From Myxococcales bacterium (GTDB lineage Bacteria > Myxococcota_A > Polyangia > Polyangiales > Polyangiaceae), in NCBI GenBank assembly GCA_016191785.1, contig JACPVJ010000119.1, positions 1 through 64,000 of the forward strand: 64,000 bases of DNA. Direction: 5' to 3'. The notes beneath the pieces were generated by a model. That model saw nothing but the letters and a program-made list of their open reading frames with translations, was not told where the DNA came from and made no database searches. Within the stretch, counting starts at the first letter, position 1. Every line of letters begins with the position of its first letter. The position numbers and the translations under genes are program-made. Of the stretch, positions 17,143 to 27,580 are shown in pieces.

Positions 17143-18492
17143 ATGCGGATCAGGCGGGTGGCACTCGCGGCTGCGGCCTTGGGGTACGTGCTCTCGGGCT
17201 GCGGCGCTCGGACCGGAAGTGACTTGCTCGGGGACTCGACGGGCGGGTTCGGTGGCGGCGTGGGCGCGACCGGTGGCTTCGGCGGCGGCGTGGGGGCGAC
17301 CGGCGGGTTCGGCGGCACGCCGTTCGGTGGCGGCGGTTTCGGTGGGATGCCCACCGGTGGCGGCTTCGGTGGGATGCCGACCGGCGGGTTCGGTGGCACG
17401 CCATTCGGTGGCGGCGGCTTCGGCGGGATGCCGCCCGGTGGCGGCGGGTTCGGCGGCACGCCGTTCGGCGGCGGTGGCTTCGGTGGCGCGCCGCCAGGCA
17501 GTTGCTGCGTGCCGCATCCGTCCGCCGGCTGCGACAATCCGTACATCGCGGGCTGCGTGTGCAAGCAAGACGCCTTCTGCTGCCAGCAGCAGTGGGACAG
17601 CGCGTGCGTCCAGGAAGTGACCAGCCTCGGCTGTGGCAACTGCGGGATGGGCGGCAGCGGCGGCATGCCCTTCGGCGGCGGAGGCATGGGCGGCACACCG
17701 AACTGCGGCGGAGTGATCTGTCCGTCGAAGCAAGTTCCGAACACGCCCATCAGCTTGCCGGGCTGCTGCCTCTCCCCCGGTAACTGCGGCCTCGACACGT
17801 CGCCGATCTCCCAATACGTGCCGCTCCCGAACGCGTGCATGCCCAAGAACCAACCCGGCAAGCTCGATCCGACCTGTCCAGGCATGGGCACGCCCCAGGG
17901 GCAGACCTTGCCCGGCTGCTGCAAGCCGAGCGGGATCTGTGGCTCGTGGTTCGGCGTGATCGATCTGGGCTGCGTCGAGACCTGGCCCTACGGCGGCCCT
18001 CCGCCGACGAAGTGCGGCGGCGGTACCGGCGGTGCCGGCGGCGGCGGCGGGTTCGGTGGCTTCGGTGGCTTCGGCGGCGTGGCTGGGGCGGGTGGCTTCG
18101 GCGGGTTCGGCGGCTCCGGTGGCGGCGGCGGGTTCACCGGCGACTGCTGCACCACTCAACCCAGTCCTGGCTGCGGCGACCCCAGCGTGTGGCAGTGCGT
18201 GTGCCCCAAGGACCCGTTCTGCTGCAACAACAACTGGGACAGCATCTGCGTGAACGAGGTCACGAGCCTGGGTTGCGGTAAGTGCGGTGGCATCGGCGGC
18301 GCCGGCGGCGGCGGCGGCGCGGGCGGTGTCTCGGGCGGTGGCGGCTCGGGCGGCGCTCCGCTCTGCAACCCGCAGTTCTGTCCCAAGCCCGGTCCGATGC
18401 AGCCGTGCTGCGTCACGCAGAACGGCCCGTGCGGGGTCGTCACGCCCAGCGGGTGTCAGCCGTTCTCGTTCGGCGGTGCCGGGGGGAAGTGA
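17143..18492 (+). CDS. Gly-rich surface lipoprotein with two 10-Cys modules
   Basis: 449 residues. The lipoprotein signal is LAAAALGYVLSGCGAR. A GGFGG/GGTPFGG spacer leads to the first Cys module (CCVPHPSAGC, GCVC, AFCCQQQWDSAC, LGCGNCG). A middle Cys-rich domain of about 120 residues follows (CPSKQVPNTP, GCCLSPGNCGLDT, GCCKPSGICGSWF). Then come another FGG spacer and a second module (CCTTQPSPGC, QCVC, PFCCNNNWDSIC, LGCGKCG). The C-terminal Cys motif resembles the middle domain (PCCVTQNGPCGVVT). It is a relative of the protein at 6947 by its module. It is probably exported, disulphide-bonded and surface anchored; its ligand is unknown. A 51-bp repeat array follows the stop. Confidence 0.8.
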   Translation: MRIRRVALAAAALGYVLSGCGARTGSDLLGDSTGGFGGGVGATGGFGGGVGATGGFGGTPFGGGGFGGMPTGGGFGGMPTGGFGGTPFGGGGFGGMPPGGGGFGGTPFGGGGFGGAPPGSCCVPHPSAGCDNPYIAGCVCKQDAFCCQQQWDSACVQEVTSLGCGNCGMGGSGGMPFGGGGMGGTPNCGGVICPSKQVPNTPISLPGCCLSPGNCGLDTSPISQYVPLPNACMPKNQPGKLDPTCPGMGTPQGQTLPGCCKPSGICGSWFGVIDLGCVETWPYGGPPPTKCGGGTGGAGGGGGFGGFGGFGGVAGAGGFGGFGGSGGGGGFTGDCCTTQPSPGCGDPSVWQCVCPKDPFCCNNNWDSICVNEVTSLGCGKCGGIGGAGGGGGAGGVSGGGGSGGAPLCNPQFCPKPGPMQPCCVTQNGPCGVVTPSGCQPFSFGGAGGK

Positions 18493-18536
18493 ACGGACAC
18501 ACGCCGAGGTTCCCTCAGCCGCACAGCTCCGAGGAC

Positions 18537-18660
18537 GGTGGTCGGCAACGGTGTGCCGGCCACCAAAGTTCCGCTGGGCGGCAGTTCGGTGGTCGGCAAC
18601 GGTGTGCCGGCCAGCAGAGTTCCGTGGGGCGGCAAATCGGTGGTCGGCAACGAGGGGGTC
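18537..18660 (+). repeat. 51-bp tandem repeat array (array 2)
   Basis: Two full 51-bp units (18537-18587, 18588-18638) and a partial third begin GGTGGTCGGCAACG and carry GTGCCGGCCA and GGGGCGGC. They are the reverse complement of the units of array 1 (9004-9232); by hand alignment about 85% of bases match over two units. On this strand the frame reads SVVGNGVPA(T/S)(K/R)VP(L/W)GG(S/K). There is no start codon or RBS for a gene. The remainder of the gap to 18714 shows nothing recognised. Confidence 0.85.
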
Positions 18661-18713
18661 GGCAATTCGGCGCGGAGGCTCCAGCGAATCGACCAGCGTG
18701 GGTTCGACGCCCC

Positions 18714-20900
18714 TCAGTACTCGAAGCCGCTTCCGCCGATGAACTCGCGCAAGATCGAGGTCGGTGGAACGTGATCCGGATAGATGGTCACGAACCGGTC
18801 GAGCAGGCCCAGCAGGCGAAACGCCGTGGTGTACGCCGCGTCGGACTGCGGGACCTCGAGTAGGTACCGTTCGGCGAACACCTTGAGCACGCTGAGCTCG
18901 TAGATCAGCGACGAGTCGAACACCGCGTCCGCGTGGTGCTGATACGGGAAGATGTGCTTGCGCTCGCCCGCGCGCACGCTGGGCCACCGCAAGATGTTCA
19001 TCGCCGCCGTCGCGCCGCGGGTGTGGCGGTCGCGGACGATGCGCCGCAGCAAGCGCACGTCGCTGGCGTGGACGCGGGTCAGGCGATCGAAGGGCAGCTG
19101 GGCCAGAGGGCAGGCGAACACGCGGTACACGCTGCTCTCGGGCAGGCTCGAGAGCAGCTTCGGGTTGATGCCGTGGATCCCCTCGAGCATCAGGATGTCG
19201 TGCTCGCGGAGCGTGATCTCTTGCCCACCGTCCGGGTGGCTCGCGCCCGAGGCAAAGTCGTAGTGCGCGGTGCGCAGGGTCTCGCCCGAAAGGAGGCGCG
19301 TGATGTGCTGCTGCAAGAGGCCCACCCGCAGCGCTTCGAACGCCTCGTAGTCGAAATCGCCCTGCTCGTCTCGCGGCGTCTCGTCACGGTCCACGTAGTA
19401 GTCGTCCAGCGACACCCCCACCGGGTTGATGCCGTTGACCTGGAGCTGCACCTTCAGGCGTTTGATGAAGGTGGTCTTGCCCGACGACGAGGGGCCGGCG
19501 ATGCAGACCACCTTCACCGCCCGGCCGCGCGCGTGGATGTCGTCGGCGATCCGGCCGATGCGCTTCTCTTGGAATCCCTCGCTCACGCGGATCAGCTGCG
19601 AGACGTCCCCTCCGATGCAGGCGTGGTTGAAGGCACCGATGCTGGTGATTTGCAGCGTCTCGAGCCAGCGATCTTGATCGCGCGTCATGGCGCTGGCCTG
19701 GTGCGACACGTCGCGGGCGTGCTGCACGTGCGAGGCGGGCACGGCGCTCGGCACGCTCGCGTCGGCGGCTCGAGCCTCTTCCGGCGGCGTGCTGTAGACC
19801 ATCAAGAGCGCGCCCTCGTCGGCCAGCACGCGGAACTCGGGCGAGAGCTTGCCCGTGCTCGACAGCATCGCGCCGAACGAGAGCACGTAGACCTCGCCAC
19901 AGGCGACCAGCGGGACCGCGGGCTCGCGCCACAGGTCGAGCAGCTTGGCCACGTCGGTGAAGCCGGCAGCGGCGAAGTGGGCCCGCGCCTCGTCCACCGT
20001 CCACCACTCTTCGCGCAGGGGCGCGTCTTCGGCGATCAGCTCGCGCATGCGGGCCTCGAGCTCGGCGGCCAGCGGCCCGAGCCCGTCCGCGTTCGGCGCC
20101 TCGAGCATCACTCGCTGCGCGAAGCCCACGGAGTGACCCATCCACAGCCGAAGCGCAGGGTCCACTCGTCGCGCGGCCTCCATCAGGACCAGCGCCTGGC
20201 TGTGCCGATAGATGCGCTGCCCCTCCCAGTGGTCCACCGTCAAGGCTTCGACCGTGCAGTCCGACGAGAGCGGGCTCATCAGCGAGAGCGCCTTCTTGTC
20301 GACCAACGCCGCGACCACCAGCCGACCTTGCTCGAAGCTCGGCAGCAAGGTCTCGAGCGACGTCCCGGTCGGCGCTCGGCGCACCCGGCCGCCCACTGTC
20401 ACGCCCAGGTTGGTTCGGCGCGGGAGCGATCGCTCGTGCAGCAAGAGCCCGACGCTGTCCGTCATTTCGACCAGTCGGTTGGCGACGCCGCCGACCAGGG
20501 CGCGGACCACCCTGAGAGCGAGCGCCGGTTGCTCCCGCGCGAAGTCGTCGTAGCGCTCGAGGGTGAGCACAGCGAGCTCCATGCCGGTCGCCGCGATGAT
20601 GGTGGCGGCGCGGGGCCGGTCGGCGATCAGGGCGAGCTCGCCGAAGTGCTCACCCCGCGAGACCTCGCCCAGCTCGAGCCCTCGCCGCGCGATCCGGGCG
20701 CTGCCCTGGAGCACGAAATACATCGCGCGATCGTGCTCGCCCTCGGTCACGACCACCGTTCCTGGTTCGACCCCGAGCTGATCGAGGAACGGCGCGAAGA
20801 GCTCGCGGTCGAGCGACGACAGCTCTCGCAGGATGGGGTTTCCGCTGGCACCGAGCTCGGTAGACGACGGAGCGACGCTGGTCTTCGGTCGAATCGACAT
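18714..20900 (-). CDS. Cyclic-nucleotide-binding domain fused to uridine kinase-like nucleoside kinase
   Basis: 728 residues. The N-terminus (about 25-150) is a cyclic-nucleotide-binding fold: GTVVVTEGEHDRAMYFVLQG, GEHFGELALIADRPRAATII. In that stretch, GE(L) and the R of RPRAA occupy the phosphate-binding-cassette positions. The middle (about 170-395) resembles the threonyl-tRNA-synthetase N2-like region that precedes the kinase in bacterial uridine-kinase homologues. The C-terminal kinase has a P-loop GPSSSGKTTF (about 463-472), SLDDYYVDRDETPRDEQGDF, and ILMLEGIHGINPKL. I infer a nucleoside kinase gated by cAMP or cGMP. It is divergent from the transporter at 20939, 38 bp away, and lies downstream of no operon partner. 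Confidence 0.85.
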   Translation of the reverse strand: MSIRPKTSVAPSSTELGASGNPILRELSSLDRELFAPFLDQLGVEPGTVVVTEGEHDRAMYFVLQGSARIARRGLELGEVSRGEHFGELALIADRPRAATIIAATGMELAVLTLERYDDFAREQPALALRVVRALVGGVANRLVEMTDSVGLLLHERSLPRRTNLGVTVGGRVRRAPTGTSLETLLPSFEQGRLVVAALVDKKALSLMSPLSSDCTVEALTVDHWEGQRIYRHSQALVLMEAARRVDPALRLWMGHSVGFAQRVMLEAPNADGLGPLAAELEARMRELIAEDAPLREEWWTVDEARAHFAAAGFTDVAKLLDLWREPAVPLVACGEVYVLSFGAMLSSTGKLSPEFRVLADEGALLMVYSTPPEEARAADASVPSAVPASHVQHARDVSHQASAMTRDQDRWLETLQITSIGAFNHACIGGDVSQLIRVSEGFQEKRIGRIADDIHARGRAVKVVCIAGPSSSGKTTFIKRLKVQLQVNGINPVGVSLDDYYVDRDETPRDEQGDFDYEAFEALRVGLLQQHITRLLSGETLRTAHYDFASGASHPDGGQEITLREHDILMLEGIHGINPKLLSSLPESSVYRVFACPLAQLPFDRLTRVHASDVRLLRRIVRDRHTRGATAAMNILRWPSVRAGERKHIFPYQHHADAVFDSSLIYELSVLKVFAERYLLEVPQSDAAYTTAFRLLGLLDRFVTIYPDHVPPTSILREFIGGSGFEY

Positions 20901-20938
20901 GCGAAAAGCCTCGGAGTGAGCGTGGTAGGGTCGCGCAC

Positions 20939-22405
20939 GTGGCGGCCGAGGAAAAGGGCGTTGTCGCCTCGAGGCACCTCGGGCTCGTGGCGGGCCCCGC
21001 TGTTTTTGCGCTCCTCGCCTTCGTTCCGTCCGGCCTGCACCGGATCCCGGGTTTCGGCCATCGTCCCGCCTACGCTGCGGCCGCGGCCGGCCTGATGGCG
21101 GTGTGGTGGTTCACCGAAGCCGTGCCCATCGCGGTCACCGCGGCGGCGCCTCTGGTGCTCTACCCGCTATTCGGGGTCTTCGGGCGCGGGCTTGCCGGCG
21201 ACGCGCTGCGCACGGTCGAGCCGTACCTGGATGCGTACATCTTCCTGTTCCTGGGCGGCATGACCCTCGGCGCGGCCATGGAGCAGTGGGGCCTCCACCG
21301 CCGCGTCGCGCTCTACATCATGCGCGGGGTGGGCACCGAGCCGCGTCGCTTGCTCTTGGGCATGCTGGTGGCAACGGCGTTCGTCTCGATGTGGATCTCG
21401 AACACGGCGACGGCGGTGATGATGATGCCCATCGGCATGGCGCTCTTGGCCCAGCTCGAAGCGGGGGAGGGTGGGCGCCGCCTCGGTGGCTTCGGCGCCA
21501 GCTTGATGCTGTCCATCGCCTACGCCGCCAACGTGGGCGGCATCGGCACCAAGATCGGAACCGGCACCAACTCGATCTTCGTCGGCTTCTTGTCCGAGAA
21601 GCTCGGCTACGAAATGAGCTTCTTGCGCTACATGGCGGTGGGCTTGCCCTTCGTCGCGCTGTTCATCCCCGTCGTGTGGTGGGTGCTCTGGCAGAACGCC
21701 AAGGGCGACCTGCCCGGCGCCACTCGGGGCCGAGAGGTGCTCGAGCGCGAGCTCACCGCGCTCGGCGCGTGGTCCGGGCGCGAGCGCTTCGTGGCGCTGA
21801 TCTTCCTCGGCGCCGCGGGGCTCTGGATCTCGGGCGACGTGCTGAGGCCGCTGATCGCCCCGCGCGTGGCCGTGGTGGCGCCGGGGTTCAAGCTCCTGGG
21901 CAAGCACTTCGAAGCGGGCGTGGCCATGATGGCCGCCGCGGTGCTGGTCGCGACGCGCACGGTGAGTCGCGCCCAGCTGGCGCGGGTGCCGTGGAGCACG
22001 CTGCTCTTGCTGGGCGGCAGCTTCGCCATGGCTGCCGGCATCGAGGGCAGCGGCCTGTCGGGGTTCTTGACCCAGACGCTCGACCCGGTGGCGCGTCTGC
22101 CCTTGCTCGCGCAGCTCGGCCTGGTGTCGGCGGCCACGGTCGCGCTCTCGGCCGTGGCCTCGAACACCGCTACGGTGAACGTGCTCCTGAACGTGCTCCC
22201 GCGGTCGCTGCCCGTGCTCTCGGCCTGCGCCTTGGCCGCGTCGTGCGACTTCGCGCTGCCCGCCGGTACGCCGCCCAACGCCATCGTGTTCGGCAGCGGC
22301 TACGTGCGCCTGCCGCAGATGATGCGCATCGGCCTGGTGCTCGACCTGCTCGCTGCGGCGTTGATCGCTGCGTATGCCTTTTTCTACCTTCGCTTCGTGC
22401 TCTGA
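20939..22405 (+). CDS. SLC13/DASS-family sodium:dicarboxylate-type symporter
   Basis: 488 residues from GTG 20939. There are about 12 hydrophobic segments. Family signatures are the two inverted SNT motifs that bind sodium and substrate carboxylate (WISNTATAVMMMPIG; VASNTATVNVLLNVLP), plus VWWFTEAVPIAVTAAAPLVL and AYIFLFLGGMTLG. It probably imports C4-dicarboxylates, citrate or sulphate with sodium; the substrate is not determinable here. Its stop is 2 bp before the start of the hybrid histidine kinase gene, so the two are probably co-transcribed. That suggests the kinase may sense or control transported carboxylates. Confidence 0.88.
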   Translation: MAAEEKGVVASRHLGLVAGPAVFALLAFVPSGLHRIPGFGHRPAYAAAAAGLMAVWWFTEAVPIAVTAAAPLVLYPLFGVFGRGLAGDALRTVEPYLDAYIFLFLGGMTLGAAMEQWGLHRRVALYIMRGVGTEPRRLLLGMLVATAFVSMWISNTATAVMMMPIGMALLAQLEAGEGGRRLGGFGASLMLSIAYAANVGGIGTKIGTGTNSIFVGFLSEKLGYEMSFLRYMAVGLPFVALFIPVVWWVLWQNAKGDLPGATRGREVLERELTALGAWSGRERFVALIFLGAAGLWISGDVLRPLIAPRVAVVAPGFKLLGKHFEAGVAMMAAAVLVATRTVSRAQLARVPWSTLLLLGGSFAMAAGIEGSGLSGFLTQTLDPVARLPLLAQLGLVSAATVALSAVASNTATVNVLLNVLPRSLPVLSACALAASCDFALPAGTPPNAIVFGSGYVRLPQMMRIGLVLDLLAAALIAAYAFFYLRFVL

Positions 22406-22407
22406 GC

Positions 22408-24639
<2,232 letters not shown>

Positions 24640-24709
24640 ACCCGGGGTCCGACCGTGGGGTACGCTCGCACCCATCGTCACGCCCACCGAGCCCCGTTCG
24701 ACGCGCATC

Positions 24710-26194
24710 TTGGTCGTCAGCGCCAGCCAGGCGCTGGCGGCGTCGCTCGGGGCGCCGAACCGCGTCGTGGTGGAACGGCGCGCGATCGGCGACGGGGGTG
24801 GCGACGACGGCAGCAGCGACGCCGGCCCTGGTTTGGCGCTCGCCGTGATCGACAGCGGCTCGCTCGACGACGTGCACCGGCGCCGACCCGATGAGACGCC
24901 CATCCTCTGGATCGCGCCGAGCGCGGACGACTTTGCTGGCGGGTACGCGGCGGGCGCGTCTGACGTCATCGCGCGGCCGGTCGACCTGGCGCTGCTCGAA
25001 GCGAAGGTCCGGGCGTTCGAGCGGCTGTGGCGGCGGCGCACCGAGTTGGTCGAGCGGGCAGAGGCCGCGGCGCGGGAAGGCGAAGCGCGGATGCGCCTGA
25101 TGCTCGACTCGACTGCCGAGGCCATCTACGGCATCGACACCGAGGGCGCGTGCACGTTCGCCAACCGGAGCTGCCTGCGGCTCTTGGGCTACGAGCGCGA
25201 GGCCGAGCTCCTCGGGCAGAACATGCACGCGCTGATTCACCACACGCGCGACGACGGCCGGCCGTATCCAGTGGTCGAGTGCCCCATCTATCGCGCGTTC
25301 CAGGCGAACGAAGAGGTGCACGTCGTGGACGAGTGCCTCTGGCGGGCGGACGGCACGCGCTTCTCGTCGGAGTACTGGTCCTACCCCCTCCGAGTCGACC
25401 GCCGCGTGGTTGGCTCGGTCGTGACCTTCTTGGACATCGGCGCGCGCAAGCGCGACGAAGCGGCGCTCAGGCAGGCCAAGGAGGCGGCGGTGGCCGCCAA
25501 CCTGGCGAAGTCGGCGTTTCTGGCGAACATGAGCCATGAGCTCCGAACCCCGCTCAACGCCGTGATCGGCTTCTCGGATCTCTTGCTCGAGGGAGCTCCC
25601 GAGCCGCTCACCGCCGCACAGAAGAGGCGCGTCGAGAACATCGCGGTGAGCGGCCGTCAGTTGCTCGGGCTGATCAACGACATCCTCGACCTGGCGAAGA
25701 TAGAGGCCGGCAACGTCGTCCTCGCGCGCGAGGCGATCGCGGTCGACGAGATCGTGCGAGAGGCTCTCGATTTCGTCGCGCCGGCGGCGGCCAAGAAGCA
25801 ACTGACGCTCAGCTCGGCGGTGCATGCCACGGCGTCGGCGTGGGCGGACCGCGGCAACGTGCACCGGATCTTGTCCAACCTCTTGTCGAACGCCGTGAAG
25901 TTCACCCCTGCTGGGGGCTCCGTCGAGGTCGGCGCCGAGGACCTAGGCGACGAGGTTCGCTTCTGGGTTCGCGACACCGGTCCCGGGATGGATGAAGCGA
26001 TCGCCCGAGCGTTGTTCGAGCCGTTCTTCCAGGCCGAGCACCCGCTCACCAAGACCCACGCGGGCGCCGGCCTCGGGCTCGCCATCTCGAGCCGGCTGGC
26101 GGAGCTGAACGGCGGGCGCACCCAAGTGGAGACCGCGGTCGGTCGCGGTTCGACCTTCTGCTTCACCGTTCCGTCCACCAAGCGCGCGCGCTGA
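24710..26194 (+). CDS. PAS histidine kinase with degenerate N-terminal receiver-like domain
   Basis: 494 residues from a TTG at 24710. The frame reads TRILVVSASQ just upstream like a receiver strand, but no better start codon precedes it, so the true N-terminus is uncertain. The N-terminal 100 residues have receiver-like order (LALAVIDSGSL, PILWIAP, GASDVIARPVD), but the phospho-acceptor Asp environment is poor. A PAS domain lies at about 120-245, then His276 in MSHELRTPLNAV, HATPase N box NLLSNAVKFTP, G1 DTGPGMD and G2 GAGLGLAIS. It is predicted to be soluble. It follows the hybrid kinase by 70 bp and may be part of the same signalling pathway. Confidence 0.88.
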   Translation: MVVSASQALAASLGAPNRVVVERRAIGDGGGDDGSSDAGPGLALAVIDSGSLDDVHRRRPDETPILWIAPSADDFAGGYAAGASDVIARPVDLALLEAKVRAFERLWRRRTELVERAEAAAREGEARMRLMLDSTAEAIYGIDTEGACTFANRSCLRLLGYEREAELLGQNMHALIHHTRDDGRPYPVVECPIYRAFQANEEVHVVDECLWRADGTRFSSEYWSYPLRVDRRVVGSVVTFLDIGARKRDEAALRQAKEAAVAANLAKSAFLANMSHELRTPLNAVIGFSDLLLEGAPEPLTAAQKRRVENIAVSGRQLLGLINDILDLAKIEAGNVVLAREAIAVDEIVREALDFVAPAAAKKQLTLSSAVHATASAWADRGNVHRILSNLLSNAVKFTPAGGSVEVGAEDLGDEVRFWVRDTGPGMDEAIARALFEPFFQAEHPLTKTHAGAGLGLAISSRLAELNGGRTQVETAVGRGSTFCFTVPSTKRAR

Positions 26195-26280
26195 CAGCCG
26201 AGGCGCGCGTCGCCGTGCTGCTCCGGAGTGAGGCCTCGCAGGCTCCGCGCGATGCCTCGCGCATCACTGACAGCAGTGCA

Positions 26281-26289
26281 ATCATTGAT
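26281..26289. promoter_or_regulatory. Short inverted repeat before antitoxin start
   Basis: ATCA-T-TGAT lies 3 bp upstream of the antitoxin ATG. FitA/VapB-type antitoxins repress their own promoters through small palindromes, so this could be an operator. At 9 bp it could equally be chance. Confidence 0.25.
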
Positions 26290-26292
26290 GTC

Positions 26293-26523
26293 ATGGCGAG
26301 CATGACCCTGCGAAACCTGGACGCAGAGACCAAGGCGCGGCTGCGCCTGCGCGCCGCGCACAACCAGCGCTCGATGGAAGAAGAGGCACGCCGCATCCTC
26401 CAAGCGGCCCTGGCGACCGAACAAGTCGCGCCGACGGATCTCGCCGCTGCCCTGCGCGCGCGGTTTCGGCGCGTCGGCGGCGTCCGGCTCGAGCTGCCCG
26501 TGCGCGAGCCGCCGAAGAACTGA
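26293..26523 (+). CDS. FitA-like ribbon-helix-helix antitoxin, no toxin partner
   Basis: 76 residues from ATG 26293, chosen because MASMTLRNLDAETKARLRL aligns with the canonical N-terminus of FitA/VapB antitoxins (short beta strand, then helix). AAHNQRSMEEEARRILQAAL is the diagnostic helix-turn-helix of this ribbon-helix-helix group. The C-terminal tail (VGGVRLELPVREPP) would contact a PIN-domain toxin. No PIN-domain gene lies on either side: upstream is a histidine kinase and downstream a convergent lipoprotein gene 3 bp away. It may be an orphan remnant or may act with a toxin elsewhere. Confidence 0.82.
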   Translation: MASMTLRNLDAETKARLRLRAAHNQRSMEEEARRILQAALATEQVAPTDLAAALRARFRRVGGVRLELPVREPPKN

Positions 26524-26526
26524 GCC

Positions 26527-27006
26527 TCACTCTTTTCTTCGCGTGTACCGCACCACCATCTTGGATTCTTCCGCACGCACGACCATCTCGTTCTCGCCCT
26601 TCGTGACCAGTTGGCGCTCGAGCGTCGTGCCTACGCGCTCGGCCTCGCAGGTGCTCTGATCGATGTCGAAGTAGATGACGCGGTCCGAGACCCGCAGCTT
26701 GCCCCACAGATCGCAGATCGGCCGGTGCTGGTGCACCGGCAGGTGAATGTGGAAGCGTCCGTCGCTGCTGACGGTCAATTGCGTCTTGAGCTTGTCGTTG
26801 ACCACCCCGTCCCAGTCGCCCACGAAGTAAACGTAGGGGTCGCCCCGATCGTCGCCGACCGTGGGCTCGCCGCGGGGGGGCGGCGGGGCGTCGGACTTGT
26901 CTCGCCCGTGCTCGGTCGGGATCACGATTTCCCCCCGCGGCGCCGGCTCGGGGCGCGGGCTGGCGCAGCCGAGCAGAACCCACGACAGCAGCAGTGCTCG
27001 GCTCAC
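26527..27006 (-). CDS. Hypothetical lipoprotein
   Basis: 159 residues from GTG 27006, chosen because it gives a lipoprotein signal VSRALLLSWVLLGCAS. A Pro/Arg/Glu linker follows, then a small beta-rich domain (DPYVYFVGDWDGVVNDKLKT, QLTVSSDGRFHIHLPVHQHR, SDRVIYFDIDQSTCE, ERQLVTKGENEMVVRAEE) of about 100 residues that looks like a lipocalin- or calycin-type meander. No family recognised. It is divergent from the ribbon-helix-helix gene at 27093, so the operator there may affect it too. Confidence 0.65.
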   Translation of the reverse strand: MSRALLLSWVLLGCASPRPEPAPRGEIVIPTEHGRDKSDAPPPPRGEPTVGDDRGDPYVYFVGDWDGVVNDKLKTQLTVSSDGRFHIHLPVHQHRPICDLWGKLRVSDRVIYFDIDQSTCEAERVGTTLERQLVTKGENEMVVRAEESKMVVRYTRRKE

Positions 27007-27054
27007 CCGCCCATCCTGACTCTGCCCGGCCCTCAGAAAAAGCAGGTGGACCCC

Positions 27055-27089
27055 TTGACCGGTGTGATACACGGTGATACACGTATCAC
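27055..27089 (+). promoter_or_regulatory. Promoter with three-half-site operator for the RHH gene
   Basis: A -35-like TTGACC (27055-27060) is followed by GTGATAC at 27064-27070, again at 27074-27080 (exactly 10 bp on, one helical turn), then the inverted half GTATCAC at 27083-27089. The last two form a 16-bp site, GTGATACACGTATCAC. The half-sites cover the place of the -10 element and end 3 bp before the GTG start. This layout is typical of operators bound by ribbon-helix-helix dimers and suggests autorepression, and perhaps a leaderless transcript. Confidence 0.7.
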
Positions 27090-27092
27090 GTC

Positions 27093-27554
27093 GTGACACA
27101 GGAAGACCCCAAGCCCGAGGCCACCGAAGAAAACCCGCCCGAAAGCCAGGACGGCGCGGAGCCGAAGAAGGAGCGGGTCCTGCACACCCGCATCCCCGCC
27201 GTGCTCGAGGGCGAGCTCAAGGCCGCGGCGCGGGCGCTCCGGGTCCCGGTGTCGAACCTGGTCCGCACCATCCTGGAAGACGCCGTGAAAATCGCCGATC
27301 GCGCCTCCGAGCGCGTCGAAGACAAGCTGAGCCGCGCGGCCAAGACCGTGCACGACGAGCGCGACCGGCTCAGGTCCAAGGTCGAGAAGAAGCCGAATCT
27401 CGACGACGTGGTCGCCTATCAGCCCGTGGTCATGGCCCGCGCGAGCGAGTGCGCCAAGTGCGGCGCCGCGCTGGCGGAGGGCGCCCAGGCCGGGCTCGCC
27501 GTGGGCGAGATCCCCAGCGCGCCGCGCTTCGTTTGCGCGACGTGCATGCCCTAG
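27093..27554 (+). CDS. Ribbon-helix-helix DNA-binding protein with C-terminal zinc ribbon
   Basis: 153 residues from GTG 27093. The N-terminal 25 residues are acidic and Pro-rich. The segment RVLHTRIPAVLEGELKAAAR, continuing LRVPVSNLVRTILEDAV, is a ribbon-helix-helix domain (strand, helix, turn, helix) like Arc/MetJ/CopG repressors. A charged helix follows (RASERVEDKLSRAAKTVHDE). The C-terminus has two CxxC knuckles (CAKC and CATC, about 35 residues apart), a likely zinc ribbon. I infer an autoregulating repressor with metal- or redox-responsive features. The operator directly upstream strongly supports the DNA-binding role; targets other than itself are unknown. Confidence 0.82.
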   Translation: MTQEDPKPEATEENPPESQDGAEPKKERVLHTRIPAVLEGELKAAARALRVPVSNLVRTILEDAVKIADRASERVEDKLSRAAKTVHDERDRLRSKVEKKPNLDDVVAYQPVVMARASECAKCGAALAEGAQAGLAVGEIPSAPRFVCATCMP

Positions 27555-27580
27555 CCGGCTCGAAAACCAAGACGTCCGCG

